Position numbers and translations under genes: made by a program
Assembly: GCF_014697075.1 (NCBI RefSeq)
Contig: NZ_JACJRE010000031.1
Coordinates: 36,130 to 100,129 of the forward strand
Length of the DNA: 64,000 bases
Direction of reading: 5' to 3'
Origin: Tolypothrix sp. FACHB-123
Lineage (GTDB): Bacteria; Cyanobacteriota; Cyanobacteriia; Cyanobacteriales; Nostocaceae
The notes under the pieces: model-generated
What the model was told of the DNA's origin: nothing
The model's database searches: none
The model's input: only the letters and a program-made list of their open reading frames with translations
In this document: piece after piece, positions 56,721-64,000 of the stretch
How the letters are laid out: each line of letters begins with the position of its first letter
Numbering within the stretch: position 1 is the stretch's first letter

Positions 56721-58049
56721 TTAAACTCTACCTCTAAGGAATTGCGCCATTTCGTTAGGAGTTGGAGACATTTCCAAAGCGGTTTCTTCAGTGATGCGCC
56801 CGTCTTGGTAGAGGTTATACAACGACTGATTCATTGTAATCATGCCATCAAAGCTGGCTTGTTTCATCAGTTCGCTAATTTCATCGTATTTACCGTCTTT
56901 GATCCACTCCTTAATTGCCTCAGTGTTAATTAGGATATCGTGGAATGCCGCCCGCTTACCATCTGTGGTGCGGCACAAACCTTGGGCAATTACTGAGACT
57001 AGAGACTCAGAAATTGCCACCCGCATGGCATCTTGTTCTTCCCCAGAGTAAAGATTCAATATCCGCTCAATGGTTTTGACTGCACTGTTAGTGTGCAGGG
57101 TTCCCATCACTAAGTGACCTGTTTGAGCCGCTTTTAACGCTGTGTTGACTGTTTCTTTATCCCGCATTTCACCCACAAGAATCAAATCTGGGTCTTCCCG
57201 CAAAGCAGCTTTTAAGGCGTTATCAAATTTGCGGGTGTGCATTCCCACTTCCCGCTGTTTAATTAAAGATTTTTGGCTTCTGTGAACAAATTCAATGGGG
57301 TCTTCAATGGTAATAATGTGCTTCGGCATTTCTTTATTGATATAGTCAATCATTGCCGCCATCGTTGTAGACTTACCAGAACCAGTAGGCCCGGTTACCA
57401 GAATTAACCCTTTGTGAACATGACAGATATCCCTAAACACAGGGGGTAACCGCAACTGTTCCATAGTTAAGATTTTTAGCGGAATTAACCGCAACACCAT
57501 TGCAGAGCCTTTGAGGGAGTCAAAGATATTAATCCGCACGCGAGCAAATTCATACTGGGTTGCGCCGTCAAATTCTAATTGTTCTTGAAACCGCTGAATT
57601 TCTCCTTCAGTTAATACCTCCCGCATCCAACTCATAAAAGTGTCTTTATCAGTTTCGGGATAATTTGTTGACTCAATTTCCCCTCGGTTACGAAAGCGGG
57701 GTACTTCACCTACACCCAAGTGAATATCAGAAAATCCTTTATCAAAAGCTTCCTTGATGAGCTGTTCTAAAGTCAGACTGGGAATGCTGTTTTGTTTCGT
57801 TGCATTAGGAATTGGCGGGGGAGTCCCCGGACGATGAGCCGCAGCTGGGTTAGCAGTTGGTATCGGTGGCGGCGCAGCACTCATTCCTGGAGCGTTTGAC
57901 ATATCTAATGTTTGCGTAGCCTGACGTTGTGTGCTTAACGTTGGTGGCGGTGCTGGTGGTGGTGGTGGCGCTGGTGGTGGTGGTGGCGCTGGTGGTGCTG
58001 GACGTGTAGCCGCCGAATGAGGACTTGGTGGACGCTGTAAGTCTGTCAT
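56721..58049 (-). CDS. pilT: Type IV pilus retraction ATPase PilT family, proline-rich N-terminus
   Basis: 442 residues. The secretion-ATPase core has Walker A T-G-P-T-G-S-G-K-S (about 217-225), the Asp box and Walker B D-L-I-L-V-G-E-M-R-D, and His box G-T-L-H-T-N-S-A, as in PilT/PilU. The first 110 residues are very Pro-rich (runs of P interrupted by A), which PilT proper lacks. PilT depolymerises pili for twitching and DNA uptake. It stands alone, not in a pilBTC operon, which with the head domain suggests a PilT2-like paralogue. Confidence 0.9.
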   Translation of the reverse strand: MTDLQRPPSPHSAATRPAPPAPPPPPAPPPPPAPPPTLSTQRQATQTLDMSNAPGMSAAPPPIPTANPAAAHRPGTPPPIPNATKQNSIPSLTLEQLIKEAFDKGFSDIHLGVGEVPRFRNRGEIESTNYPETDKDTFMSWMREVLTEGEIQRFQEQLEFDGATQYEFARVRINIFDSLKGSAMVLRLIPLKILTMEQLRLPPVFRDICHVHKGLILVTGPTGSGKSTTMAAMIDYINKEMPKHIITIEDPIEFVHRSQKSLIKQREVGMHTRKFDNALKAALREDPDLILVGEMRDKETVNTALKAAQTGHLVMGTLHTNSAVKTIERILNLYSGEEQDAMRVAISESLVSVIAQGLCRTTDGKRAAFHDILINTEAIKEWIKDGKYDEISELMKQASFDGMITMNQSLYNLYQDGRITEETALEMSPTPNEMAQFLRGRV

Positions 58050-58743
58050 AAATCTTTACAATGAAGAGAACAAAACATAAATTAGTAAGAAGTCACCTGT
58101 GAATGGTCTGGTGGTGCTTCTGTGTTGAGTAGTCGGTGTTCGTGAGTCAATTCTTGCTTGTAATCGGCGTTAGTACTTTTTTTTACTTTCTTGCTAGCAT
58201 CGATTATTCCGATAATTTTTATATAGTATCTATACACCTGTTTAACATACTTAAACCCTGCATAAACATCAGGGATAATACATATAAATATATGTATTTA
58301 AATTGACTTTTGTATTAAATAAATACTTGAACCTGTTTAAATGAGAATTTTCATCTCAGGTTTAGACAAAAGTTGATAGCAATTAACAGCACAAAACATT
58401 AGCAGATATTTATTCAGACACATCTCTTGAATTATGAGAATCTTAGTCTGTTAATATAAGAAATGTTAAGCGGGATCGCTTCTAGGGGTGGATAAGGCAG
58501 CTTCAAAGCCGAGTCCGTTTGGCTTCTATACCTACAGATAGATGCAGATATCAAGCATTTTTCTTATATATAAACTCGACTTTACATTCATAATTACAAA
58601 AAATTAACTGTAAAGTTTAGTAAATAAATGCTCATCTGAGGAATAGGTTTTTATATACTTAACTTCTAATTAATAGTTTCAGTTTCTTCGGGAACCGAGA
58701 TATTTGCAGTTCAGTTTTTGCTGTGTATTTGGGAGGAAAAGTC
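58050..58743. other. Intergenic region between pilT-like and small membrane gene
   Basis: 694 bases with no gene. AT-rich with ATATATAAACTCGAC-like promoter candidates and a small AAGCC..GGCTT hairpin (about 58517-58536). Should contain two divergent promoters. Confidence 0.4.
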
Positions 58744-59118
58744 ATGGTTTCGGCAGATAGCTCTAATCTCAATAAGACCTACTCCTTGTTAACGATCAAA
58801 AGTTTTTTGATCTGGACTTTCACATTGGCAGTATGTTTGTTAGTTGTCGGATTTCCATTAGTTGTTTTGATGGCTACGGTCGGGTGTCTGTTGTCGATTG
58901 TGTTGCAATCTGTGATGCCTGTTAGTGCAGTTTTGTTAGTAGCAGGTGGGTTGATTTTATTTAATGTTATGGCAGTTGTATTGGCGGCGGGAGTGCTAAC
59001 TGCGAAGGGAGTACATCCAAAACAAATTAAATGGTTAAGTTGGCTGCATGGAGAAGCAGAACAAATGCAAACTACAGTCTACGCGGCTTGCCCATTAACT
59101 TGCGAAATCAAAATGTAA
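58744..59118 (+). CDS. Small membrane protein, unknown
   Basis: 124 residues from the ATG at 58744, preceded by GGGAGG. Two long hydrophobic spans (about 22-60 and 64-88; L-V-V-G-F-P-L-V-V-L-M-A-T-V and L-L-V-A-G-G-L-I-L-F-N-V-M) are followed by a short soluble tail with two Cys (A-A-C-P-L-T-C). The TTG at 58723 is a poorer start. A terminator follows. Confidence 0.75.
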   Translation: MVSADSSNLNKTYSLLTIKSFLIWTFTLAVCLLVVGFPLVVLMATVGCLLSIVLQSVMPVSAVLLVAGGLILFNVMAVVLAAGVLTAKGVHPKQIKWLSWLHGEAEQMQTTVYAACPLTCEIKM

Positions 59119-59146
59119 TTACTAAATTCGACAAACAGTACATCTG

Positions 59147-59167
59147 CCCGGTTAAGCCGGGTTTTTT
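59147..59167 (+). terminator. Intrinsic terminator
   Basis: CCCGG-TTAAG-CCGGG followed by TTTTTT, 28 bases after the stop of the small membrane gene. Confidence 0.9.
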
Positions 59168-59175
59168 CATGTTTA

Positions 59176-59376
59176 TTTGTCAGTTGTCAGTTGTCAGTTG
59201 TCAGTTGTCATTGGGAGGAGAGGAAGGTTTTTTATATTCTTCCCACACTCACCACACTCCCCACACTTCTTCATCCCCCTCATTTTCTTGTAGGTAGTTT
59301 ACTATTGACTATTGACCATTGACCATTGACCATTGACCATTGACCATTGACTAATGACTAATGACTAATGACTAAT
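59176..59376. repeat. GTCAGTT and ATTGACC/ACTAATG heptamer tracts leading into wecB
   Basis: GTCAGTT x4 at about 59179-59208. Then TATTGACTATTGACC, ATTGACC x4-5 and TGACTAA x4 run from about 59302 to 59376, covering the wecB start codon. Confidence 0.92.
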
Positions 59377-60474
59377 CAAAAACGAGTTTATATAATCCTT
59401 GGTACTCGTCCGGAGGCGATTAAACTAGCTCCGGTAATTCAAGTCTTTCAAAGGTCTCCAGATTTTGAGTCACAAGTAATTTTGACTGGACAGCATCGGG
59501 AAATGGTTGAGCAAGTAATGCAACTATTTGACCTGAAAGCAGATAATGACTTGGAGATTATGCAGCCTCAGCAATCTTTGAGTGATATTACCTGTCGCAG
59601 TCTGCGGGGTTTAGAGGCGCTGTTTCACGATCGCAAGCCAGATTTAGTCATAGTTCAGGGAGATACGACTACTGCTTTTGCGGCAGCTTTGGCGGCATTT
59701 TATCAAAAAATTCCTGTAGGTCATGTGGAAGCTGGGTTAAGAACTGATGACTTGTTTAATCCTTACCCAGAAGAAGCTAACCGACGGCTGATTTCCCAAA
59801 TTACGCAATTGCATTTTGCACCCACACCCTTAGCTGTGGAAAATTTAGAGCGTTCTGGGGTTTTAGGTGAAATTCATTTAACTGGGAATACTGTAATTGA
59901 TGCGCTGTTAAATGTGGCTGCAAATCAACCAGCTTGTAATATACCTGGTTTAGATTGGTCATCCTATCGCACGTTGTTGGCGACAGTTCATCGCCGGGAA
60001 AATTGGGGAGAACCGCTACAAGGAATTGCGCAAGGGTTTTTACAGATATTAGATAAGTTTCCTGATACAGCGCTACTATTACCACTACACCGCAATCCGA
60101 CGGTAAGAGAGCCATTACAAGCGCTATTGGGAAATCATCCGCGAATTTTTCTGACAGAACCTTTAGATTATGCAGAATTGGTGGGTGCGATCGCGCGATC
60201 GCATTTTTTGCTAACTGATTCTGGCGGTTTGCAAGAAGAAGCACCCAGTCTTGGTAAACCTGTATTAGTTTTGCGGGAAACCACAGAAAGACCGGAAGCT
60301 GTGGCGGCGGGTACAGCTAAACTGGTGGGAACCCAAACTGATAATATTGTGGCGGCTGCGGCTGAGTTACTAAGTAATTCTGTAGCCTATAACACAATGG
60401 CTAACGCCATTAATCCCTTTGGCGATGGTAAAGCGAGCGATCGCATTTTGCAAATCGTCAAAAATTATTTTTAG
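59368..60474 (+). CDS. wecB: UDP-N-acetylglucosamine 2-epimerase (non-hydrolysing)
   Basis: 368 residues. Interconverts UDP-GlcNAc and UDP-ManNAc for surface polysaccharides. Motifs: G-T-R-P-E-A-I-K at the N-terminus, V-H-R-R-E-N-W-G, and T-D-S-G-G-L-Q-E-E-A-P. The ATG at 59368 and the next two codons (M-T-N) belong to the TGACTAA repeat, and no ribosome-binding site is visible. No other polysaccharide gene is adjacent. Confidence 0.95.
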   Translation: MTNQKRVYIILGTRPEAIKLAPVIQVFQRSPDFESQVILTGQHREMVEQVMQLFDLKADNDLEIMQPQQSLSDITCRSLRGLEALFHDRKPDLVIVQGDTTTAFAAALAAFYQKIPVGHVEAGLRTDDLFNPYPEEANRRLISQITQLHFAPTPLAVENLERSGVLGEIHLTGNTVIDALLNVAANQPACNIPGLDWSSYRTLLATVHRRENWGEPLQGIAQGFLQILDKFPDTALLLPLHRNPTVREPLQALLGNHPRIFLTEPLDYAELVGAIARSHFLLTDSGGLQEEAPSLGKPVLVLRETTERPEAVAAGTAKLVGTQTDNIVAAAAELLSNSVAYNTMANAINPFGDGKASDRILQIVKNYF

Positions 60475-60650
60475 GGCATGGGGTATGGGGTATGGGGCAT
60501 GGGGCATGGGGCATGGGGCATTGAAACAATTTTGGATTTTGGATTTTGGATTTTAGATTGGAATCCAAAATCGCAAATCTAAAATCTAAAATTCCTTGTC
60601 CCCCTGCTCCCTGCTCCCTGCTCCCCTGCCTCATCAGTCCCCAATCCCTA
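60475..60650. repeat. Short repeat tract between wecB and glgA
   Basis: GGGCATGGGGTATGGGG units, then GGATTTTGGATTTTGGATTTT with the complementary AATCCAAAATCG nearby (potential hairpin), then CCCTGCTCCCTGCTCCC. No gene. Confidence 0.85.
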
Positions 60651-62072
60651 CTAACTCACCGGCAAAACCAACTCCGCCTTCTCTTCTTCCTCTTCTTCTG
60701 GTAAGCCGTAAATGGATCTATACAGCTTGACGTATTGCTTGGCTGATTGATACCAGCTGAAATCCTGACTCATACCACGTTTTTGTAATTCCTGCCATTG
60801 GGGTTTGAAACGGAAACCTTCCCAAGCGCGAATCATGCAGGTGAATAAATCTAGGGGTTCATAGCGGTCAAAACAATAACCAGTACCGACACCGTTCATG
60901 GGGTCGAAATGGGATACTGTATCTACTAACCCGCCTGTACGGCGAACAATGGGGACGGAACCGTAACGCAAAGCCATCATTTGGCTGATACCGCAGGGTT
61001 CAAAGCGGCTAGGCATTAAGAAGGCATCTGTACCAGCGTAGATACGGCGAGATAAAGCATCGTTATACAGCAGGTAAGTAGCCATGCGTCCGGGATAGCG
61101 GGATGCTAACTGCCACATTTGGGTTTCGTAATAGCGATCGCCTGTTCCCAGCAACACAAATTGCGCGTCAGTATATGCGAGGAAGCGATCGAGGATTTGG
61201 ATGACTAAATCCAAGCCTTTTTGCTCTACTAACCTAGAAACCATGCCAATTAAAAAAGCTTTGGAATTAACTTCTAACCCGACTTCTTCTTGTAAGGCGA
61301 TTTTGTTGGCTTTACGTTTATCTAAAGTATCGCTAGTAAAGGTTTGGGCAATATATTTGTCATTTTCTGGGTTATAAACTTCAGTATCTATACCGTTAAT
61401 AATCCCAGATAACTTACCGCTAATAAAAGACAATAAACCTTCAATGGTTTCACCGTAAGCAGGTGTTTTAATTTGCTCAGCGTAGGTGGGAGATACAGTA
61501 TTTACCCTGTCTGCATATTGCACGGCCGCCGCCATTGTATTGTGTCCTTGCATATACCAAGGACACCAAGTAATTTTTTCTAAATACCAACGCCAAGGCC
61601 CCTGATAAGCCAAGTTATGGATGGTGAACACGCTGGTGATATCTGGATCTTGGTTCATCCATACGGGAATCATCCCTGTATGCCAATCGTGACAGTGGAC
61701 AATCTCTGGCTTCCAATAATTCCAGCAAAATTCGGCTGCACCGTTAGCAAACAAAGTGAACCGCCAGTCTTCATCCTCTCCGGAATAAATCCGCCGAGGC
61801 ATAAAGGCAGGATGTCCAAATAAATACAAGGGAACATCAGTACCAGGAAGGACGCCTTCGTAAACAGCAAAGTCCTGAAACATGGCATATCCCCGCCAGA
61901 TGGGTTCAGTAGGAATGTCCATCTTGTCTGGAAGAAAGCCATAGTAGGGCAAGAATATCCGCACATCATGCCCCATTTTTCTCAAGATTTTGGGCAATGC
62001 GCCGACAACATCACCCATTCCGCCAACTTTGGCAACTGGAGCTGCCTCTGCTGCAACAAATAGAATCCGCAT
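60651..62072 (-). CDS. glgA: Glycogen synthase
   Basis: 473 residues, GT5 ADP-glucose alpha-1,4-glucosyltransferase. The N-terminal K-V-G-G-M-G-D-V substrate loop and the C-terminal [10 protein letters not shown] acceptor/nucleotide motif are present. The tail is an acidic Glu run (E-E-E-E-E-K-A-E). Polymerises storage glycogen. Converges with wecB. Confidence 0.96.
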   Translation of the reverse strand: MRILFVAAEAAPVAKVGGMGDVVGALPKILRKMGHDVRIFLPYYGFLPDKMDIPTEPIWRGYAMFQDFAVYEGVLPGTDVPLYLFGHPAFMPRRIYSGEDEDWRFTLFANGAAEFCWNYWKPEIVHCHDWHTGMIPVWMNQDPDITSVFTIHNLAYQGPWRWYLEKITWCPWYMQGHNTMAAAVQYADRVNTVSPTYAEQIKTPAYGETIEGLLSFISGKLSGIINGIDTEVYNPENDKYIAQTFTSDTLDKRKANKIALQEEVGLEVNSKAFLIGMVSRLVEQKGLDLVIQILDRFLAYTDAQFVLLGTGDRYYETQMWQLASRYPGRMATYLLYNDALSRRIYAGTDAFLMPSRFEPCGISQMMALRYGSVPIVRRTGGLVDTVSHFDPMNGVGTGYCFDRYEPLDLFTCMIRAWEGFRFKPQWQELQKRGMSQDFSWYQSAKQYVKLYRSIYGLPEEEEEEKAELVLPVS

Positions 62073-62188
62073 GGTAATATATGTTTCCCCGATTCTGCCT
62101 ACACAGTGAATCAGTTGTCAGTTACTCAATCATGACTTTTTCACTGTTCACTGATTACTTATCTAACCATATCCGGGTGCGGATTGGC

Positions 62189-63160
62189 TTAAGAACCTCT
62201 TTGGATTTCGGTAAAAATGACATCCAAAATTTCTTGTGCGCCTTGTTCTCGCAATAAATGCGCAAGTTGTGTACCTAGCTGTTCGGCGTTCTTGGCTTCT
62301 CCGGTAACAGTGTCTTTGACTATGTTTTGCCCATCGACGCTAGCAACTATGCCTGTCAAGGTTAAAGTATCACCAGTAATTTCCGTATTTACACCAATGG
62401 GTACTTGACAGCCACCTTCGAGATCGCGTAAAAAGGCACGTTCAGCTAAACAGCGATCGCGGGTTTCGGAATGTTCGATAGCTTTGAGCAGAGATATCAA
62501 TTCGGTATCATCTGCACGGCATTCTATACCCAAAGCACCTTGACCGACTGCATGAAGAGAAACTTCCGCAGGAAGAATTTGGTGAATGCGATCGCTCATT
62601 CCCAACCGCTCTAACCCTGCAACTGCCAAAATTAAAGCATCATATTCACCCGCATCTAATTTAGCCATGCGTGTATTCAAATTTCCCCGCACATCTTTAA
62701 ATGTAAAATGGGGGAATTTATGGCGTAACTGGGCTAATCTCCGCAGAGAGGATGTACCAATTACTGCACCTGCTGGTAAAGTATCAATTTGCTGACCTTT
62801 GTACTTTTCGTGCAGTACCAAAGCATCTGCTGGATTTTCCCTTTCGGTAATTGCTGCCAATGTTAAACCTTCTGGTAATTTAGTTGGCAGATCCTTGAGG
62901 GAATGCACCGCAAAATCAATCTCCTTGTTGAGCATCCCAACTTCTAATTCTTTGGTAAATAATCCTTTATCACCAATTTTGGCTAATGCTACATCCAGGA
63001 TTTTGTCGCCTTGGGTAGACATGGTATGGACTTCAAAAGCAATCTCAGGATAGCTTTTTTGGAGTTGCTCTTTTACCCAGTGGGTTTGAACCAGAGCCAG
63101 TTGACTTTTACGAGAACCAATACGGATTGTGCGTGCAGGACTGGAAACAGTTGAAGTCAT
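62189..63160 (-). CDS. hemC: Hydroxymethylbilane synthase (porphobilinogen deaminase)
   Basis: 323 residues from the ATG at 63160 ([19 protein letters not shown]). It condenses four porphobilinogens for haem, chlorophyll and bilin synthesis. The dipyrromethane cofactor attaches at Cys251 (E-G-G-C-Q-V-P). The conserved G-T-S-S-L-R-R is present. The longer start adds 13 unconserved residues. Confidence 0.97.
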   Translation of the reverse strand: MTSTVSSPARTIRIGSRKSQLALVQTHWVKEQLQKSYPEIAFEVHTMSTQGDKILDVALAKIGDKGLFTKELEVGMLNKEIDFAVHSLKDLPTKLPEGLTLAAITERENPADALVLHEKYKGQQIDTLPAGAVIGTSSLRRLAQLRHKFPHFTFKDVRGNLNTRMAKLDAGEYDALILAVAGLERLGMSDRIHQILPAEVSLHAVGQGALGIECRADDTELISLLKAIEHSETRDRCLAERAFLRDLEGGCQVPIGVNTEITGDTLTLTGIVASVDGQNIVKDTVTGEAKNAEQLGTQLAHLLREQGAQEILDVIFTEIQRGS

Positions 63161-63322
63161 AAAACAAAATGTCAAACAAGGCGATAATTTCACTTTCATC
63201 TAGACTACCGCAGTGAGTGACTTACCGGATGCTAATTGCTTAATTTGAGTTAAGTTTAATTGCGATTTTCTTTACATTTATTTACAGGTTTTACCAGATT
63301 AGAGCAAATAAGAGCGCTGGTA

Positions 63323-63745
63323 TTAATTTTCAGTATGAAGATATTCTTGTAATTGTTCAGTACGCTGTTGTGTAGTCTGTTCCAAGCAACCTAAATAAAT
63401 TGCAGGTGCGATAGTTCCTCCCTGAAATGCGCTGCGTTCAAACTCACAACTGCTATCGCGAAACTTAATCCATGCTTGCTGTGCAGTAATTAATTTCTGT
63501 TTTCTGGAACTAGATAAAGTTGGTAAAAGTTGTCGATAAACTTGATTCAATTTTTTATCAGCATTTTGATAGGATAACTGGGCACATCGATTAATTTCGG
63601 TTTGAGTTTGGGCATTATCACAATTGAGCTTTTGGGCTAACTGTATCTTTGAGGTTTCCGGTGTTGGGCTTGCCATTGTCAAAGTCCCAATAGACAAACT
63701 ACTGAAGGCAGTAATGCTTAAAAATTTTTGTAAAAAAAGCTTCAT
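63323..63745 (-). CDS. LprI/DUF1311-family secreted protein
   Basis: 140 residues. Signal peptide (1-25) and a domain with C-D-N-A-Q-T-Q-T-E-I-N-R-C-A, N-A-D-K-K-L-N-Q-V-Y-R, A-Q-Q-A-W-I-K-F-R-D-S-S-C-E-F-E. Four cysteines fit two disulfides. Relatives include lysozyme inhibitor LprI. Expected in the periplasm. Confidence 0.88.
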   Translation of the reverse strand: MKLFLQKFLSITAFSSLSIGTLTMASPTPETSKIQLAQKLNCDNAQTQTEINRCAQLSYQNADKKLNQVYRQLLPTLSSSRKQKLITAQQAWIKFRDSSCEFERSAFQGGTIAPAIYLGCLEQTTQQRTEQLQEYLHTEN

Positions 63746-63786
63746 TCATTTTTAAATTTGCGTATATTCACTAAATAATATAAAGC

Positions 63787-64000
63787 ATGATGCGATGTCT
63801 ACGACAAGACGTACTCTCCGAGAAGCCTCGCTTCGCTCAAAATCGTTTTGATCGTCGTCAAAATCGTTTTGATCGTCGTCAAAGTCGTTTTGATCGTCAT
63901 CAAAGTCGTTTTGATCGTCATCAAAGTCGTTTTGATCGTCGTCAAAGTCGTTTTGATCGTCATCAAAGTCGTTTTGATCGTCGTCAAAGTCGTTTTGATC
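63787..64000. repeat. 21-bp minisatellite running off the window
   Basis: From about 63838 to the end, a 21-bp unit (TCGTTTTGATCGTCGTCAAAG, with G/A changes) repeats at least eight times (unit phase at 63844, 63865, 63886, 63907, 63928, 63949, 63970, 63991). It is preceded by a CTCTCCGAGAAGCCTCGCTTCG dispersed-repeat block. The 21-bp period keeps frames open on both strands: plus from ATG 63787 reads Q-N-R-F-D-R-R heptapeptides to the edge; minus reads T-I-K-T-T-L-M-type heptapeptides. Neither is supported as a gene. Confidence 0.92.

Noticed and set aside
56412-56737. Overlapping open frames in the GGGCATG tract
   Set aside because: Only translations of a 7-bp repeat, with no biased codon use or conserved domain.
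63799-63987. Minus-strand frame of T-I-K-T-T-L repeats as a gene
   Set aside because: It is the product of a 21-bp repeat. The start is inside the repeat, there is no ribosome-binding site, and the opposite strand is equally open.

Overview
The window is chromosomal DNA from a filamentous cyanobacterium, most likely a Nostocales (Nostoc/Calothrix/Tolypothrix type). The sequence is full of the HIP1 octamer GCGATCGC. It carries many tandem heptamer tracts of the kind common in Nostocales (TGACTAA/TTGACAA, GGGCATT/GGGCATG, ATTCAAA, GGAGCTA). Its genes include an allophycocyanin-B subunit (apcD), a CpcT/CpeT-like lyase, a KaiB-like protein, a Mo-nitrogenase C-terminal-domain protein, glgA and a cyanobacterial GntR regulator.

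Layout. 1-602: 3' part of a GntR-type regulator. 872-1095: broken DUF4058 gene. 1211-2197: CRISPR array of 14 identical 37-bp repeats and 13 spacers with no cas genes in the window; sequence features place its leader on the right (about 2198-2430), with leftward transcription. 2450-7255 (minus): alpha/beta hydrolase and the proteostasis cluster tig-clpP-clpX. 8119-12236 (plus): asd-dapA-rnj. 12499-22290: SLC13-like transporter, Mo-nitro_C protein, catalytically degenerate caspase homologue, rpmF, sulfite-oxidase-like protein, HigBA-type toxin-antitoxin pair, aldehyde dehydrogenase and a receiver-histidine kinase.

22460-28069 is the most unusual locus: three tightly packed plus-strand genes encoding a Trypco1-like small protein, a trypsin-TIR-AAA protein, and a membrane-spanning AAA protein with a SPOR-like segment and four peptidoglycan-binding repeats. 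It resembles NTPase-centred conflict or immune systems, here with a probable cell-wall sensor or anchor.

28102-33835 is the urease cluster ureD-ureA-ureB-ureC (minus). It is interrupted by an opposite-strand zinc-ribbon gene and followed three bases later by an Rpn/PD-(D/E)XK-like gene whose 3' end has been triplicated in 92-bp units. 33943-36101 is groES-groEL with a perfect CIRCE and a K-box match. 36406-43242 holds a ferredoxin-like protein, a NarL-type regulator, asnS, small cyanobacterial proteins, an RsbW-like ATPase and rlmD. 43523-46909 holds apcD, a strong leftward terminator suggesting an unannotated RNA, a lipoprotein, a PEP-CTERM CpcT-like protein, an orphan antitoxin with a doc remnant, and a TIGR03643 protein. 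47114-55128 holds purL, purF, a Uma2 endonuclease and uvrA. 55209-64000 holds a small membrane protein, a KaiB-domain protein, a PilT-type ATPase with a proline-rich head, wecB, glgA, hemC, an LprI-like protein and a 21-bp minisatellite running off the end.

Most genes are housekeeping. The accessory interest lies in the conflict locus, the CRISPR array, the toxin-antitoxin remnants, the pseudo-caspase and the way short repeats intrude into coding sequence.
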